NCBI RefSeq assembly: GCF_030247185.1
Contig: NC_080572.1
Span: 178,712,866 to 178,776,865 of the forward strand
DNA: 64,000 nucleotides
Source: Malaya genurostris
Lineage: Eukaryota; Arthropoda; Insecta; Diptera; Culicidae
Direction of reading: 5' to 3'
A model generated the notes under the pieces. It saw only the letters and a program-made list of their open reading frames with translations, was not told the origin of the DNA and did no database searches. The stretch's first letter is position 1; every line of letters begins with the position of its first letter. The translations under genes were made by a program, and so were the position numbers. Below, in pieces: positions 1 to 10,370 of this stretch.

Positions 1-290
1 ATCGTTTAAGAGCTAGTAATGGGTCATTGATCAAGTTCGAAGATCAAATGACTGTGACTATTGGTTACGGAGATGTAATGATATAAGTGACGTAATCGAC
101 AAAACGCGTTGTTTTTTTACCCCGCAATTTTCTCAGAGATGGCTCAACCGATTTTAACAAACTTAGACTTGTTTGAAAGCTACTATTAGGTCATTGATAA
201 AGCTCGAAGATTAAATGACGGCAACTTCTGGTTCCGGAGATGGTATAAGTGACGTAACCGACAAAATACATTTTTTACCGTTCTAATATA
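1..290 (+). repeat. Diverged tandem units of a mosquito-type interspersed repeat
   Basis: Two imperfect units of roughly 150-180 bp. Each has 'gatggctcaaccgattt', then 'tttgaaagct', a 'gtcattgat' segment, a 'ggttccggagat' block and 'gtgacgtaa.cgacaaaa'. The same unit recurs about four times at 61806-62360. It is non-coding and cut by the window start. Confidence 0.7.
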
Positions 291-456
291 AATATAAGCC
301 AATATTTGGGGATCACCTATAATTTCGTGAAGCAGTCGTGCTCAAAAGTTTAAGCACCTCGAAAAAAGTCCTCATGCTAAATTTGAGCTAAATCGGACAT
401 GGGTAAGGGGTGCTGCCCGGCGGTTAAGGTTTATAATCTTCGATCTTGAAAAATCA
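291..456. other. Unassigned AT-rich spacer
   Basis: No coding or structural signal was seen here. It separates the tandem units from the hairpin that follows. Confidence 0.4.
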
Positions 457-696
457 CATGAGATTTCCTAAATCAAATTTTTTTATGCCAAAAGTATCAA
501 AATTGCATGAAACGAGTCGAGATTTAGTGTTATCTCGAAAAAAATGGTTTTTAAGAATATCGACTTTTTGGACTGGGAGATTCGATAAGTCGATATTTAA
601 AAAAAAAGTTTTTCGAGATGACACTAAATCTCGTCGTTTCATGGAATTTTGAGACTTTTGGCATCAAAAATACAATTCGATTTCGGAAATCTCATG
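457..696. repeat. Near-perfect 240-bp palindrome (hairpin MITE-like)
   Basis: Arms at about 457-570 and 590-696 are reverse complements with few differences. The outer ends read catgagatttcc and ggaaatctcatg, and an inner block contains 'gagatttagtgt.atctcg'. The loop is about 20 bp ('gactgggagattcg'). Both strands show similar short open frames only because the arms mirror each other. No TSD was recognised. Confidence 0.85.
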
Positions 697-765
697 TACT
701 CCTTCCAATGGTATTTTGTCAATATCCATGAAAATTGCACTAAGTGGATTAAGAAGGGTTTTGCC

Positions 766-2575
766 TTTCTCATATAGAAAGGTTATGGAATCACTGTGAA
801 AACCGACTTTTGAACCAAAACCCGGAGGGCTGTATGTCATATATCAATCTACTGAGTTCGTCGAGTACGCAAAATGTATGTGTGTATGTATCGTTTTTTA
901 CACTAACTTTTTTCGAAGATGGCTTAACCGATTTTCACAAACTTAGATTCAAAGTTTTGTGATCCCATACAAAATTCCCGAATATTATTTGGATTCGACT
1001 TCCGGATCCGGTATGTATGTGAAAAAACTGTGAAAATAGATGCACCAACTTTTCTTGAAGATGGCTTAACCGATTTTCACAAACTTAGATTTAAATGAAA
1101 GCTCTTATGGTCCCATACAAAATTCTTGAATTTTTTTTAACATGACTTCTGATTCCGGAGTTATAGGGTAAAATATGCAAAAAAAAAATCAAAATATGTG
1201 TACTAATTTTTCTCAGAGATGGTGTGACCGATTTCACAAACCTAGATTCAAATGACTGGTCTCATGGTTCTTCACAAAACTTCTGAATTTCATCTGTATC
1301 CGACCTCCGGTTCCGGAATTATAAGGCGATTAGTGCAAGAATTCCAATTTTAAATTACTTATTACTTAGACCGATTTCATCAAACAAATTCAAATGAATG
1401 ATCGTATGGTCCCATACGAAACTTCTGAATTTCATTTGGATCCGACTTCCGGTTCCGGAATTATAGGGTAAAGAGTGTAAACACTTCTATACCATCACTT
1501 AGAGGGACGAAACAAAAAGCGAAAAAAATCTAAACTGACCCCTAAGCTACTCCATCCGATAGTCATTATCAGTAGATGGTAAAACAAACTGATTTTGGTT
1601 ATCCTGGTTTTCATATTTCGATTCCGGAGGCACCAATGTTGCTCGAATATTAACAATGCAACGAACGCCAATGATCATCGTTCGCTTTCCTTCGCCTTAG
1701 TTCGATAATCGCTCTGATATTCGGACTTGTCTGTATATTTGGGTGCGAACGAAGCCGACGCTGCTTCGTTGCTCGCACGAAGATCTATTCCTTGCAGTTG
1801 TTATTCGCATTGAATATACCCCCGAATGACTTAACGCGAATATGGAACGAATATTCATACAGCTATCATCGTCAAACTCTAATTCGCGATGATCGTTCGT
1901 GCTGTCTTTGAAACAAGTAAATTAAGACGTTTCCCCTGCAATAGTACCATAGTCTTATGTGTGTGTGATGAACCATATCCCAGCACTCCCCCATTGCTGC
2001 TATCTCACAAGATATGATGAATTTATTAGAATAAGAATGCTTCGCGAAGAATAGAATACAACGATCATCGCAGTGACGCTATTCGAACCAATTCGAGAAG
2101 TAAAGTGAATGAAATAATGACAAACGAATGTATAAAACGAACATGCACGATGTATACCAGCATCGAAGAATGTATTAGTAGATTCGGGTACTCTACGATT
2201 ATTGCTTATTCATTTTCACCCTCTTTCGTGCAGTAAATAGTTCAACGTTGTTCGAAACGGGCATATTCGAAGACAGTAAATTCGTACCGAGGATCGGTGA
2301 ATGAATTAGTTACACGAAGAATATGTGCAACATTGCGGAGGCACAGGAAGTAGTGGTGATATTTTCTCAAATGGATCTCACTCACTTTTCTTAGCGATGG
2401 TTTGACGATTTTTCACAAACTAAGGTTTTAATAGAAGGTCATGTGGTCTTGTACGAAATTTCTGAATTTCATCCGGATCCGACATCTGGTTCCGGATATA
2501 TAGGGATATATACTCCAATAGTCATTATCAGTAAACAGTCAACTAAACCGATTCCGATTAATCTTTCAAGAATCT
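766..2575 (+). repeat. P repeat copy, interrupted by a MULE-like element
   Basis: It opens with gcctttctcatatagaaagg, then an 'actgagttcgtcgag' block and a short TG-rich run. At least four tandem 140-160 bp units follow, each with 'gatggcttaaccgatttt', 'cacaaacttagatt', 'gtcccatac' and 'ttccggttccgg'. The repeat continues after the inserted element (1634-2335) from 'aggaagtagtgg' to about 2575. Homologous copies lie at 27.3-31.2, 36.4-37.4, 48.8-49.6, 52.8-53.8 and 60-60.9 kb. Confidence 0.8.
1634..2335. mobile_element. Non-autonomous MULE/foldback-like element with 9-bp TSD
   Basis: It is flanked by identical 9-mers cggaggcac (1625-1633 and 2336-2344). Both ends carry the inverted terminus CAATGTTGC, with weaker similarity further in. 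It sits inside a P repeat whose uninterrupted versions join the same flanks. A second copy starts at 62790. No transposase ORF is present. Nine-bp TSDs fit Mutator-like or foldback elements (family knowledge). The superfamily call is inference. Confidence 0.7.
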
Positions 2576-2587
2576 AAAAAACTACAA

Positions 2588-2755
2588 GGATCAGCCCCTG
2601 GGGTTGTTCGAGCCATTGATGTGGAACAAGACAAACAAAATTTCTAATGATCGTTATTTTCAATTAATCGTCACACTTTTGAATCCGCAAATGCACAAGA
2701 GTCTGCTTAGATTGATCTTTATTAGGAACCAACACCGAACACGCTAACCCAGAAT
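2588..2755 (-). pseudogene. Fragment of the DD37E element 5' region, inverted relative to 16.64-16.80 kb
   Basis: This segment is the reverse complement, with scattered differences, of about 16650-16797, immediately upstream of the DD37E transposase relic. Matching landmarks are gagccattgatgtggaac, 'attagaaatttt' and 'ccaacaccgaac'. It carries no readable protein. Confidence 0.65.
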
Positions 2756-3395
2756 GAAAGACATCATATTAACAAGATATCCAGCTCTCACATTTCCCGA
2801 ACAAATCATTGGCAACAACATTTTTTGCGAGCATGGCGCCCTCAAGCGAGTCCGTATCGAATCTCGTACACAGAAGTAGGGAGAGAAATGTCAAATTCGT
2901 GCGCGCCAAAATAGCAGCAGTGCGCACCCATACAATTGACATGATATGTTGAATGTGACACCGTGCGATGGCGTTGTTGAACTGAAGATTGATTTCGCTC
3001 CAAGCTGACAGGGTCTGCCAGAATATAGACTTTAAGGCTATTCGCAACGCGGTGATGGATATCTGTTCTAAAATGACATACTGTTGTATAATTTAAAACT
3101 GTCAAAAATAAAACTCGAGCTTTACGATCTCAACGGAAAGAAATGTCATTCGACGCTTTGACATCTCGTCTCTCAGATTTCGTAACAGACGCTCACGCAA
3201 AAAAAAAAATTAAAACAGTGTTCTATTCATGTTTCAAATATACATTAATTTAAAACAATTTCGTCGAGCAGTTTTAAATCTGTTTTAAATCTGTACTCGA
3301 AAAATAGAACTAAATCTCAGCGTCGTGATTGACATGTTTCAGTTGTAGATCTAAAGTAGATTAGTTCATATGAAATAGAACAGCCTTGCGAACTA
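2756..3395. other. Sequence inserted into the left copy of an inverted repeat
   Basis: The inverted partner (about 16.60-16.65 kb) reads straight through this point, so about 640 bp was added here, probably in two steps. The first block, 2756-3017, is flanked by ccagaat at 2749-2755 and 3018-3024. The second, about 3033-3396, has an A-rich run and repeated 'gttttaaatctg'. No TIRs or ORFs were recognised. Confidence 0.5.
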
Positions 3396-3865
3396 CCTAA
3401 TAGTCGTGATTTGTATTTGTTTTGTAGCCGACGAAATTACATCAATAGCCCAAATGTATGCAATTATATGGTTGTATGTACATGCTTGCGATACGGATAT
3501 CGATATTTAAGCTTCTCTTCGCCAAGCTTGTGTTCAAGTTTTGTACGCAGCAGTTATTTTTATAGCGTTTCTCTACCATTACTATCCTTCTGCGATTTTT
3601 GTTGAAGCGATAAACTTTATCCCATCATCAATCGAGTTCATCTTATATAAATTAGAAATTAATCTTATGCACTCAAAATTTACCCTGGGGTAGTTGTCAT
3701 TTTCTCAGACAAACGACATAACATGGAGTTTCATCCGATCTTGCATGATACAAGATCAGAGCATACCAGTTAAAGCTTCAAATCGTTTTATGGCACTTTT
3801 TGTCTTGCTGTTTACCAACAACCTATCTCTAGCATACTACGCGTAGGACTGAAACGTTAGCTATA
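3396..3865. repeat. Left arm, part 1, of a large inverted repeat (partner 15040-15450 and 16580-16640)
   Basis: The reverse complement matches across the partner region. Landmarks include gtatgtacatgcttgcgata, 'aagcttgtgttcaagttttg', 'gcagagcat' and 'caagatc'. The copy here lacks the retroposon present in the partner, so it shows the empty site. The short open frame at 3411-3605 does not survive in the partner and is not a gene. Confidence 0.8.
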
Positions 3866-4129
3866 CAGTGGGGTCTCGTACAACGCGGATTCGGTTTTTC
3901 CGGTATTCGTTGTTGCCGGATTCGTTACTGCCGGATAACCGCGATAAACGGGACCCAGAGCATATGGGATTTCGACTGATTGGGGCTGTCAACGGTTATC
4001 TCGCTTCGGTCAACAGATAGAGTCACACTATCTTCGGCAAACTTGTTGTAGATACTTAGACCAACAATTTAGTGTAGTTTGACAGACAATTAGTTAAGAA
4101 CTGCTCCGTTAGGGGCGCTTCGAAAAATG

Positions 4130-5835
4130 CATGATATAAATCATTCGCTTAATACAGACAAAACGATTTGTAACTCGCAAATTATAGTATTTTGAAGAAT
4201 GCGGGAATTAGGGAGTTTTTGTCAAACAGCAAAAGTAATAACTCGGACTTACTCCATCAGATGTAGCTAGTGTGCTTGAATACAAATATCAATAATCAGA
4301 ATTATGTTCTTATAAAAAGAACTGAAAGATATAGAGCGGTTTTGTTTGTTGGAAAGTTGTTAGGAATGTTATAGTTTACATTATGAAAACTATCTTAGTT
4401 GAGAACCTTTCAACAGAATGGCGCTATTGTGATCACATAAAATTTATTATGTTATATCTCTAAAACCTGATGATATAGATTGGCGGTGTTTTCGGAAAGA
4501 AAGTAAAGGAGGTAAAAACAGATTAAATAGTGTGAACAGTTGTAAAATTTTTTTCTCAATTGGTGATGTTGGTGTGCAATTCTGGGTTGGAAATTCCTGT
4601 AATCTTGATTTTGTTGATTTATTAATATCGTTTTTTAGAGGGTTTACAAACTGGTTAGAAGGTTGATAAAAGCTTGTGTGTGAATTTGAGAGCAGTGTAT
4701 CTTCCTCAACATTGCTTGGTTTATCAAAAAGTATTCGATAATGGGAACAGTAGTTTAGTATTCAAAAAAGGTTGCGCTATTGCGATCATGATGACTTAGA
4801 TAGCTATTTTTTGGGAAAATTATATTTGTTCGTTTCGTGATTTATACTAGTTGACGGTAGAGATTTCTTCTACAATGCTTGTGTAGGAATTAATAGCTGT
4901 CTGGTCGTGGACAAACTTGATGAGAAATATGATTACTTTTATGGGATTTCTCAAGTTTCGAAATATGCGGTTTCTATATAGTTTTCTGAATTTTTCGGTT
5001 TGTTAAAATAGCTGTTATTTCGGAGGATTCGTAAAATGATGCAAACTCATGTGCTTCCCTAAGTCATAAAATGATTTTGTGTCATGCGATTATCTAACAA
5101 ATCTACTAAGCATACATCCTACGCGACGCTATCGTAACTGTGTTAGTGTGTTTCTGAAGAATTACTTTCTCGCATACATATACATACACAACTATATACT
5201 AGTTGAGTCGCGTTGAAAGCTAGAATATAAAAACAACTACGGTGCAACAGAGAGAACGATCATAGATTCATTCTTTCGTTTCATTTGGTTGTGTTAGAGA
5301 CGTGAATATGTAATTTTTTCCTATATATACGTTGTAGCTAACTTTCTGAGCATCCAGTAGAAATTAAGCAGATAGGGCATTTTGGGCGCGTGAAAAATAA
5401 ACCCTGGAACGGGAAAGATCCAATTTTCATTGGTTTTCCTTTACCAATCGTCTGCTACAAAATTTTTGATTCAATTTACGAACTTCACAAAATTCGTGGG
5501 TGTAAAATTTATTAAGATTCGTTGAAAAACAGTTGAGCTATGACAGATCGAAGTTACCGTTCCAACTTTTTTTCATTTGGAGTGTTAATAATGTACCAAA
5601 TCACGTGCTTTAAAAAATTTGCAGCGTTCGAATCTCCCAGTAACCGGAGCAATAAAAAAGGCTGGATGACTCGAGAAATTTCCCAAGATTGAATGAGAAA
5701 CTGTTTCATTCCCGAGTTAGAATAATTTTGCTTAAATCGCAACATCGAAATTGCTTTGATTGCATTCAATCAGTTTTAGTTCAAATTAAGTCATCAACGT
5801 TGAAAAATTGCTGGAAAAAACTACTTCCATTTTTT
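4130..5835. other. Interior of the pogo-like element, unassigned
   Basis: AT-rich sequence without convincing ORFs. A TATA-like 'gaatataaaaacaac' lies at about 5222 and could be a promoter remnant. No homology to known transposases was recognised. Confidence 0.4.
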
Positions 5836-5839
5836 TTAG

Positions 5840-5980
5840 CCTGGTTCACAAATCGATGATATTGAAAACGAAAGAATAATTTCTGAAATTAAGGATTTCG
5901 GTGAAAAGATGGGTGCTGAACATCGTTCTCGTGAGGAAATTGATGACATCATCGCTGATAAATTGATTACGGCAATGGTA
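5840..5980 (+). pseudogene. Exon-like coding segment inside the pogo-like element
   Basis: A T-rich tract ending in ag (5831-5839) precedes an open frame starting 'PGSQIDDIENERIISEIKDF' and continuing 'GEKMGAEHRSREEIDDII' then 'ADKLITAM'. This is a hydrophilic, helix-like composition rich in D, E, K and R that looks translated. A possible donor (atg|gtactg) follows. Downstream, about 7395-7490, a second helix-like frame reads 'VQDLSLLHQLIQKLIDKI'. I do not recognise the protein. It could be a captured host exon, part of the element's own lost gene, or chance. The opposite strand also has an 89-codon frame, which weakens the call. Confidence 0.3.
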
Positions 5981-6428
5981 CTGTCTTTTTGGCTCTTTAT
6001 TGTTAACTTGACATCCACCGCGTCGAAGCCATTCAGAATAAACTTCTTCGGTTTGCTTTTCGTAGTTTCCCTTGCAGTGATCCCTACAAACTTTCCCTTG
6101 CAGTGATTCCTGCAAACTTTTCGATTTTTGCTTCTTATCCGTTCACCGAAATATGTCTTTGGTCGTTTACGTAGCAGCTTTTGTTACAAACTCGAATTGG
6201 TTATCCGCACTTGTTATACAAATTGAATTTATAGATTTACTGCCTGATGAAGAGTGTGACTAAGAAATTTTCTCTCCATTGGTCTTTAACCTGTTCAATA
6301 AAAAAGGTTTAATTCAAATAAAATCAAACTATATGAGCAATATATGTCACATTTTATGTACTTCACATTATATAATTGTATAAATAATCAAAACATTAAG
6401 TATGAAATTCTAGTTTTCACACTATCTT

Positions 6429-7309
6429 ATACTATGTTCACACCTGCAGAAAATAACATGTTTTAAGGATAGTAATATAAAGTTAAAACCGCACTGTTCA
6501 CACTAAGATTATGTTATACGCATGACATATTACTTGGCATTGAGTTTGTTTATAAACAAACTGCAAAAATGCCTACGTCGCAGGTACGAAAGATAAAAGT
6601 ATTTTGACAACATCCGAAAAATAAGCCTGGTACTTCTTCTAGCTATGAAGGATATTATCGTTTCACGAATATTGCCAACGTTTCGAATATTTTTGAGTAG
6701 CAAATGATCAAAAAAGTCATCTTTTAATTCAAAAACAAAAGTGGTTGTACCAGTCTGCGTTGACAGGTCGTTTTTCCAAAAATCTGTATTCGGCGCAAAA
6801 ATCTATCTGTACCATATCGGTGTCAGAGTCTCTTCTACATAAGTAGTAGAAAATGTCACCAAGAGGTGAGCAAAAAAAGGTCCCACGACAACCTTTTTTC
6901 AAGTCTATTCAAGCTAAAAACCAAAATCGGTACTTATCTGTATGATCGTTATTTTGGAAGTACATATCTGTATTGCGGTATAGACGGCAAAAATCTGTAT
7001 AAATACCGAGCAATCGGTACACCTGGAAACGTTGGTACCAGTTTCCAGTTTTGTTTTATTATGATTACATGGCTACTTTGATGGAAAACTGCTGTTGTTG
7101 AACAGCTTGTCAATTGACATAGTCGTAAAGTGACGGAAAATGCTAGCAGGGTTGTTCTTTACTGACAATTATATCATGTTATTTCGGGAAAACATGTTTT
7201 AATGCGACGTTTCTGAATATGAAATAACGCAAAAGTAAAACATGTTATTTCGCTTAAAACATGAAATCAGAGTTAAAACTTGTTTTAACTCATAGTGTGA
7301 ACATAGTAT
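6429..7309. mobile_element. 880-bp element with perfect 15-bp TIRs, nested in the pogo-like element
   Basis: Identical inverted termini ATACTATGTTCACAC lie at 6429-6443 and 7295-7309. The sub-terminal regions repeat the motif AAAACATGTTATTTCG in both orientations. No TSD could be fixed and there is no credible transposase. The superfamily is undetermined. Confidence 0.65.
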
Positions 7310-8041
7310 TATTCCTCAAATTTCAGATGTCGATACTACTTTAGTAACTTACTAACGCCTTAATACTCTTAATACTTTAGTAACTTACTAACGCCTTCCA
7401 GAAAAACAGTTCAAGATCTGTCTCTCCTTCATCAACTTATTCAAAAACTGATCGATAAGATCACTCTCATAAACAAGTATGGTATTCAGTTACAGAAGAT
7501 CACATTGTAGATACAATAAAAGCTGTTTCATCAATCGTTCAATAGGTATTGGAACCTTGAAACACCTTCTCGAAGAAACCATCTTAATAAGTCAACATGA
7601 TTTTAAGTTGCAAGAATTTCGAACGTTGAATGGCACACAAGAGTCAGCCATGCGAGAAATTTCAATTACTGTTTACACAATTTGATCTGTTTTGACCTCC
7701 GGAACATTCTTTACGAAAACACCGACACCACCGAAAGTAAAATATTCGTGATATTTCATGTTCAAACTGTTTTCCTATTGTGAACATATGAATTATTTCA
7801 TGCTCTTTTCAAAGCGCCCCTGGTTGTGCAGTTCTCAACAAATTGTCGGTAAAACTACACTAAATTGTTGGTCTAAGTATCTACAACAAGTTTGCCGAAG
7901 ATTGTATAGCTCTATTTGTCGACCGTAGCGAGATAATCGTTCACAGCCCCAATCAGTCGAAATCCCATATGCCCTGGGTCCCGTTTATCGCGGATTCGCT
8001 TTTCACGCCCCCGGTGTACCGCGTTATACGAGACCCCTCTA

Positions 8042-8450
8042 TAATTTAGTTTCGCGTGCTTCCAACAGCTTCGCTTTTGGTTCGATTGACCAATCAGAGC
8101 GATGCTTTCCCTTTTACATATCGCTTACTCCTTCAAAACCGTCGACTATGGCAGGGAAATCCGGTATGCCGGAGATTTTTAGCAGACAAAATAGGACACT
8201 GCTCGCTACTAATCAAAATTTCAATCATATATAAATGAAAATACGTGGGTTGATACATTCAAATCGAAACGTAGAAGTATTTCCTATCAAATGATGAAAT
8301 AATATTAATAATTGATACAAAATAGACTGAGCTGTAATTGCTTAAAACCAGACCACATTTCTATGTGTAGTTTTTCTTGAGTTTCTGATTTGCACCACTA
8401 TATAGAAAATAAAGATGTGTTCCACATCAAAAAATTATTTTGTAGAATAC
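8042..8450. repeat. Left arm, part 2, of the large inverted repeat (partner 14640-15040)
   Basis: The reverse complement of 14640-15040 aligns along the whole stretch. Landmarks are 'gcagggaaatccggtatgcc', 'cttactccttcaaaaccgtc' and 'gatgtgttccacat'. It was contiguous with 3396-3865 before the 4.18-kb element inserted. Confidence 0.8.
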
Positions 8451-8770
8451 CACAGTATTATATATGACAGTATGTTTGATATGAGAAAGGCATCATTACA
8501 CAACTAGGTGGATAAAAACAGGTTGTTTTAGATTGGAATCCCTATTCTCATACAAATAGGCAACACAAATGTCAAGCGCTTGGTTTTGCGAACTACTCGA
8601 ATCAATCTGGATAAATTGGTGTCAAAAGTGAGCCCAAATTATTGTCAGAAATTATCTTAATAAAATGGCAAAAAAAATTTAATGAGACTTTTTCGATGAA
8701 AGAGAAAGGCATTATCACACCACTAGGAGGGCTTTTTCAACGGGGTGTGACTCATATTCCAACTATGGTC
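8451..8770 (+). repeat. P repeat fragments
   Basis: Two P repeat 3' ends occur: 'gagaaaggcatcattacac' near 8482 and 'gagaaaggcattatcacacc' near 8701. A segment between them ('aataaattggtgtcaaaa') is shared with 62620-62650. Confidence 0.6.
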
Positions 8771-9644
8771 GGAGCTACAACCAAAAATATTCCTTGTTAT
8801 TCAAATAAGTTATTAACAGTTAAAAGTGCTAAAACAGGATCGAAAATCGGAAAATGGCCGCCATTTTGTTCTTTCTCGGTGGAACGTGGTGCCCAGTCAA
8901 CGGCATTAGCGGAATAATAGTTTCAAAATTTCGGTTTCTAGTGAAAATCGTATTCTGTGTAGTGTAGGTAATGTAATTACTTCGATATATCATTTTCTAG
9001 GCCAAATTTCACAGATTTTCAGTATATCGCTGAAAAAATAATAACTGAAATTCGATTGATTCTGACCGCAAATGTAATTTTGGTTTTGTCTTGTCGTAGG
9101 GGAACGAATGAAGTTGACGTTGATACTTTCTTTTGTTGCAGTGAGAGATGAAAAAGCATCGTCTCTCTTCGTCTGTTTTGGAAGCGAACGTTTACGAATG
9201 AAACAGTAGTTTAGTTTAGTTTTTTTTGTTTGAGACTTTCAGCCGTAGACTAGTTCGTCTCTGGAATGCAGCAAATAACGAATATTAGACTGTTGGATTG
9301 GATTTTTTTACTGATTTAAGCCCTGATGAATGCAACGAAATGAAATAACACCCATGCTGTATCAACAGCAACACAAAACATAAAATGCCATCGATCGGCA
9401 AAAAACAGGAATTAATTATGAGTACACCTGGTATAAAAGCACACTTTTGAAATTGTAGTTTTTTTACCGATCAACATGTAATTCCGGAGTCGGAAGTCAG
9501 ATCCGGATGAAATTTAAAAACGCACACCCGTACACACGTATGTGCAAGTACAGAAATTTTGCGATCTCGACGTATTGAGTTGTTGATGAAACAGCATAAT
9601 TCAACGAAAAGTCCTCTTTGAATTTTATGAGTGAAAGTATACTA
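8771..9644. other. Unassigned spacer with a repeat fragment at 9060-9210
   Basis: Positions 9060-9210 are the reverse complement of about 45040-45180, which lies inside the pogo-like element at 44461-46231. Shared landmarks are 'gttttgtcttgtcgta' and 'catcgtctctcttcgt'. The rest shows no ORF or repeat I recognise. Confidence 0.5.
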
Positions 9645-9947
9645 CAGGGTGCGCCATCTAGATAGTACTTCGATAAATCAGCCAGATTCGAAAATGTCAG
9701 TCTTGTATCGCTTTAGTCATGTATCGCTTTATGCCAAAAAAATGGGCTGAAATTTCGATGATGTACATTGAATACAAGCTTTTATTTGTGAAAGCTGTGC
9801 GCGAATATCGTACAAAATATGGTAGACTTTTAGCGACCTTTTTTTTCCTGTGGGGCAATTTTCAGAGTATATAGAAAAAAAGAATTGTAACAGTCTCGAT
9901 GTGATTATCAATTGATGTTAAAAATATTTAACTTGCTGTTAAAAACT

Positions 9948-10370
9948 TGCTGAATGTCAAATGCAATAATTTTCTTTTTTCGAGCAATATGGCAAGTAAA
10001 TCACACGTTATTACATCGAAAAAAAAAATTGGGTAAATTACATTAGCTTTACTGAATACTGTATATGATTCTGACTAAAAATTATATATCTTTTCGTGTA
10101 GTTTCACAACCTTTAGAACGACACCGATGCTTACATCAAAATTGCTGCACATCACTACTCACTACTGACGGGCAGCGATTACTATATAATGTCACAACAA
10201 TCTCGATGTCGTTCCAGGAAAAGATGCATAATCTCATATCAGAATCGTATACAGTATTCAGTTAAGGTGATGTAATGAACTCAACACGTTATTTCGATGT
10301 AATGACGTGAGATTTATTTGCAATATTGCTCGAAAATAGAAACTTATTGCACTTGATGTTCAGTACGTCT
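9948..10370. mobile_element. Foldback MITE with about 115-bp arms
   Basis: Arms at about 9948-10080 and 10235-10370 are inverted repeats. Matched blocks are TGCAATAA.TTTCT, 'cgagcaatat' and 'ttacatcgaaa' against their complements, then 'actgaatactgtat'. The loop of about 150 bp has no ORF of note. Confidence 0.8.

Larger units (their letters stand above)
3866..8041. mobile_element. 4.18-kb non-autonomous pogo/Tc1-like element with long TIRs
   Basis: The ends are inverted repeats of about 240 bp (3866-4120 against 7800-8041). They begin CAGTGGGGTCTCGTA on the left and TAGAGGGGTCTCGTA on the right, with a TA duplication at 3864-3865 and 8042-8043. The inverted partner copy near 15.04 kb shows the uninterrupted 'gctataatttta' site. 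CAGT...CTCGT termini with TA TSDs resemble pogo/Tigger-type elements (family knowledge). No DDE transposase is readable. The interior holds an exon-like segment at 5840-5980 and a nested 880-bp element at 6429-7309. Confidence 0.75.

Noticed and set aside
446..652. Overlapping plus and minus frames of 68 and 62 codons
   Set aside because: They mirror each other because the region is a palindrome; no protein evidence.
3411..3605. 64-codon Ser/Cys/Tyr-rich frame
   Set aside because: Part of the large inverted repeat. The frame is not preserved in the partner copy.
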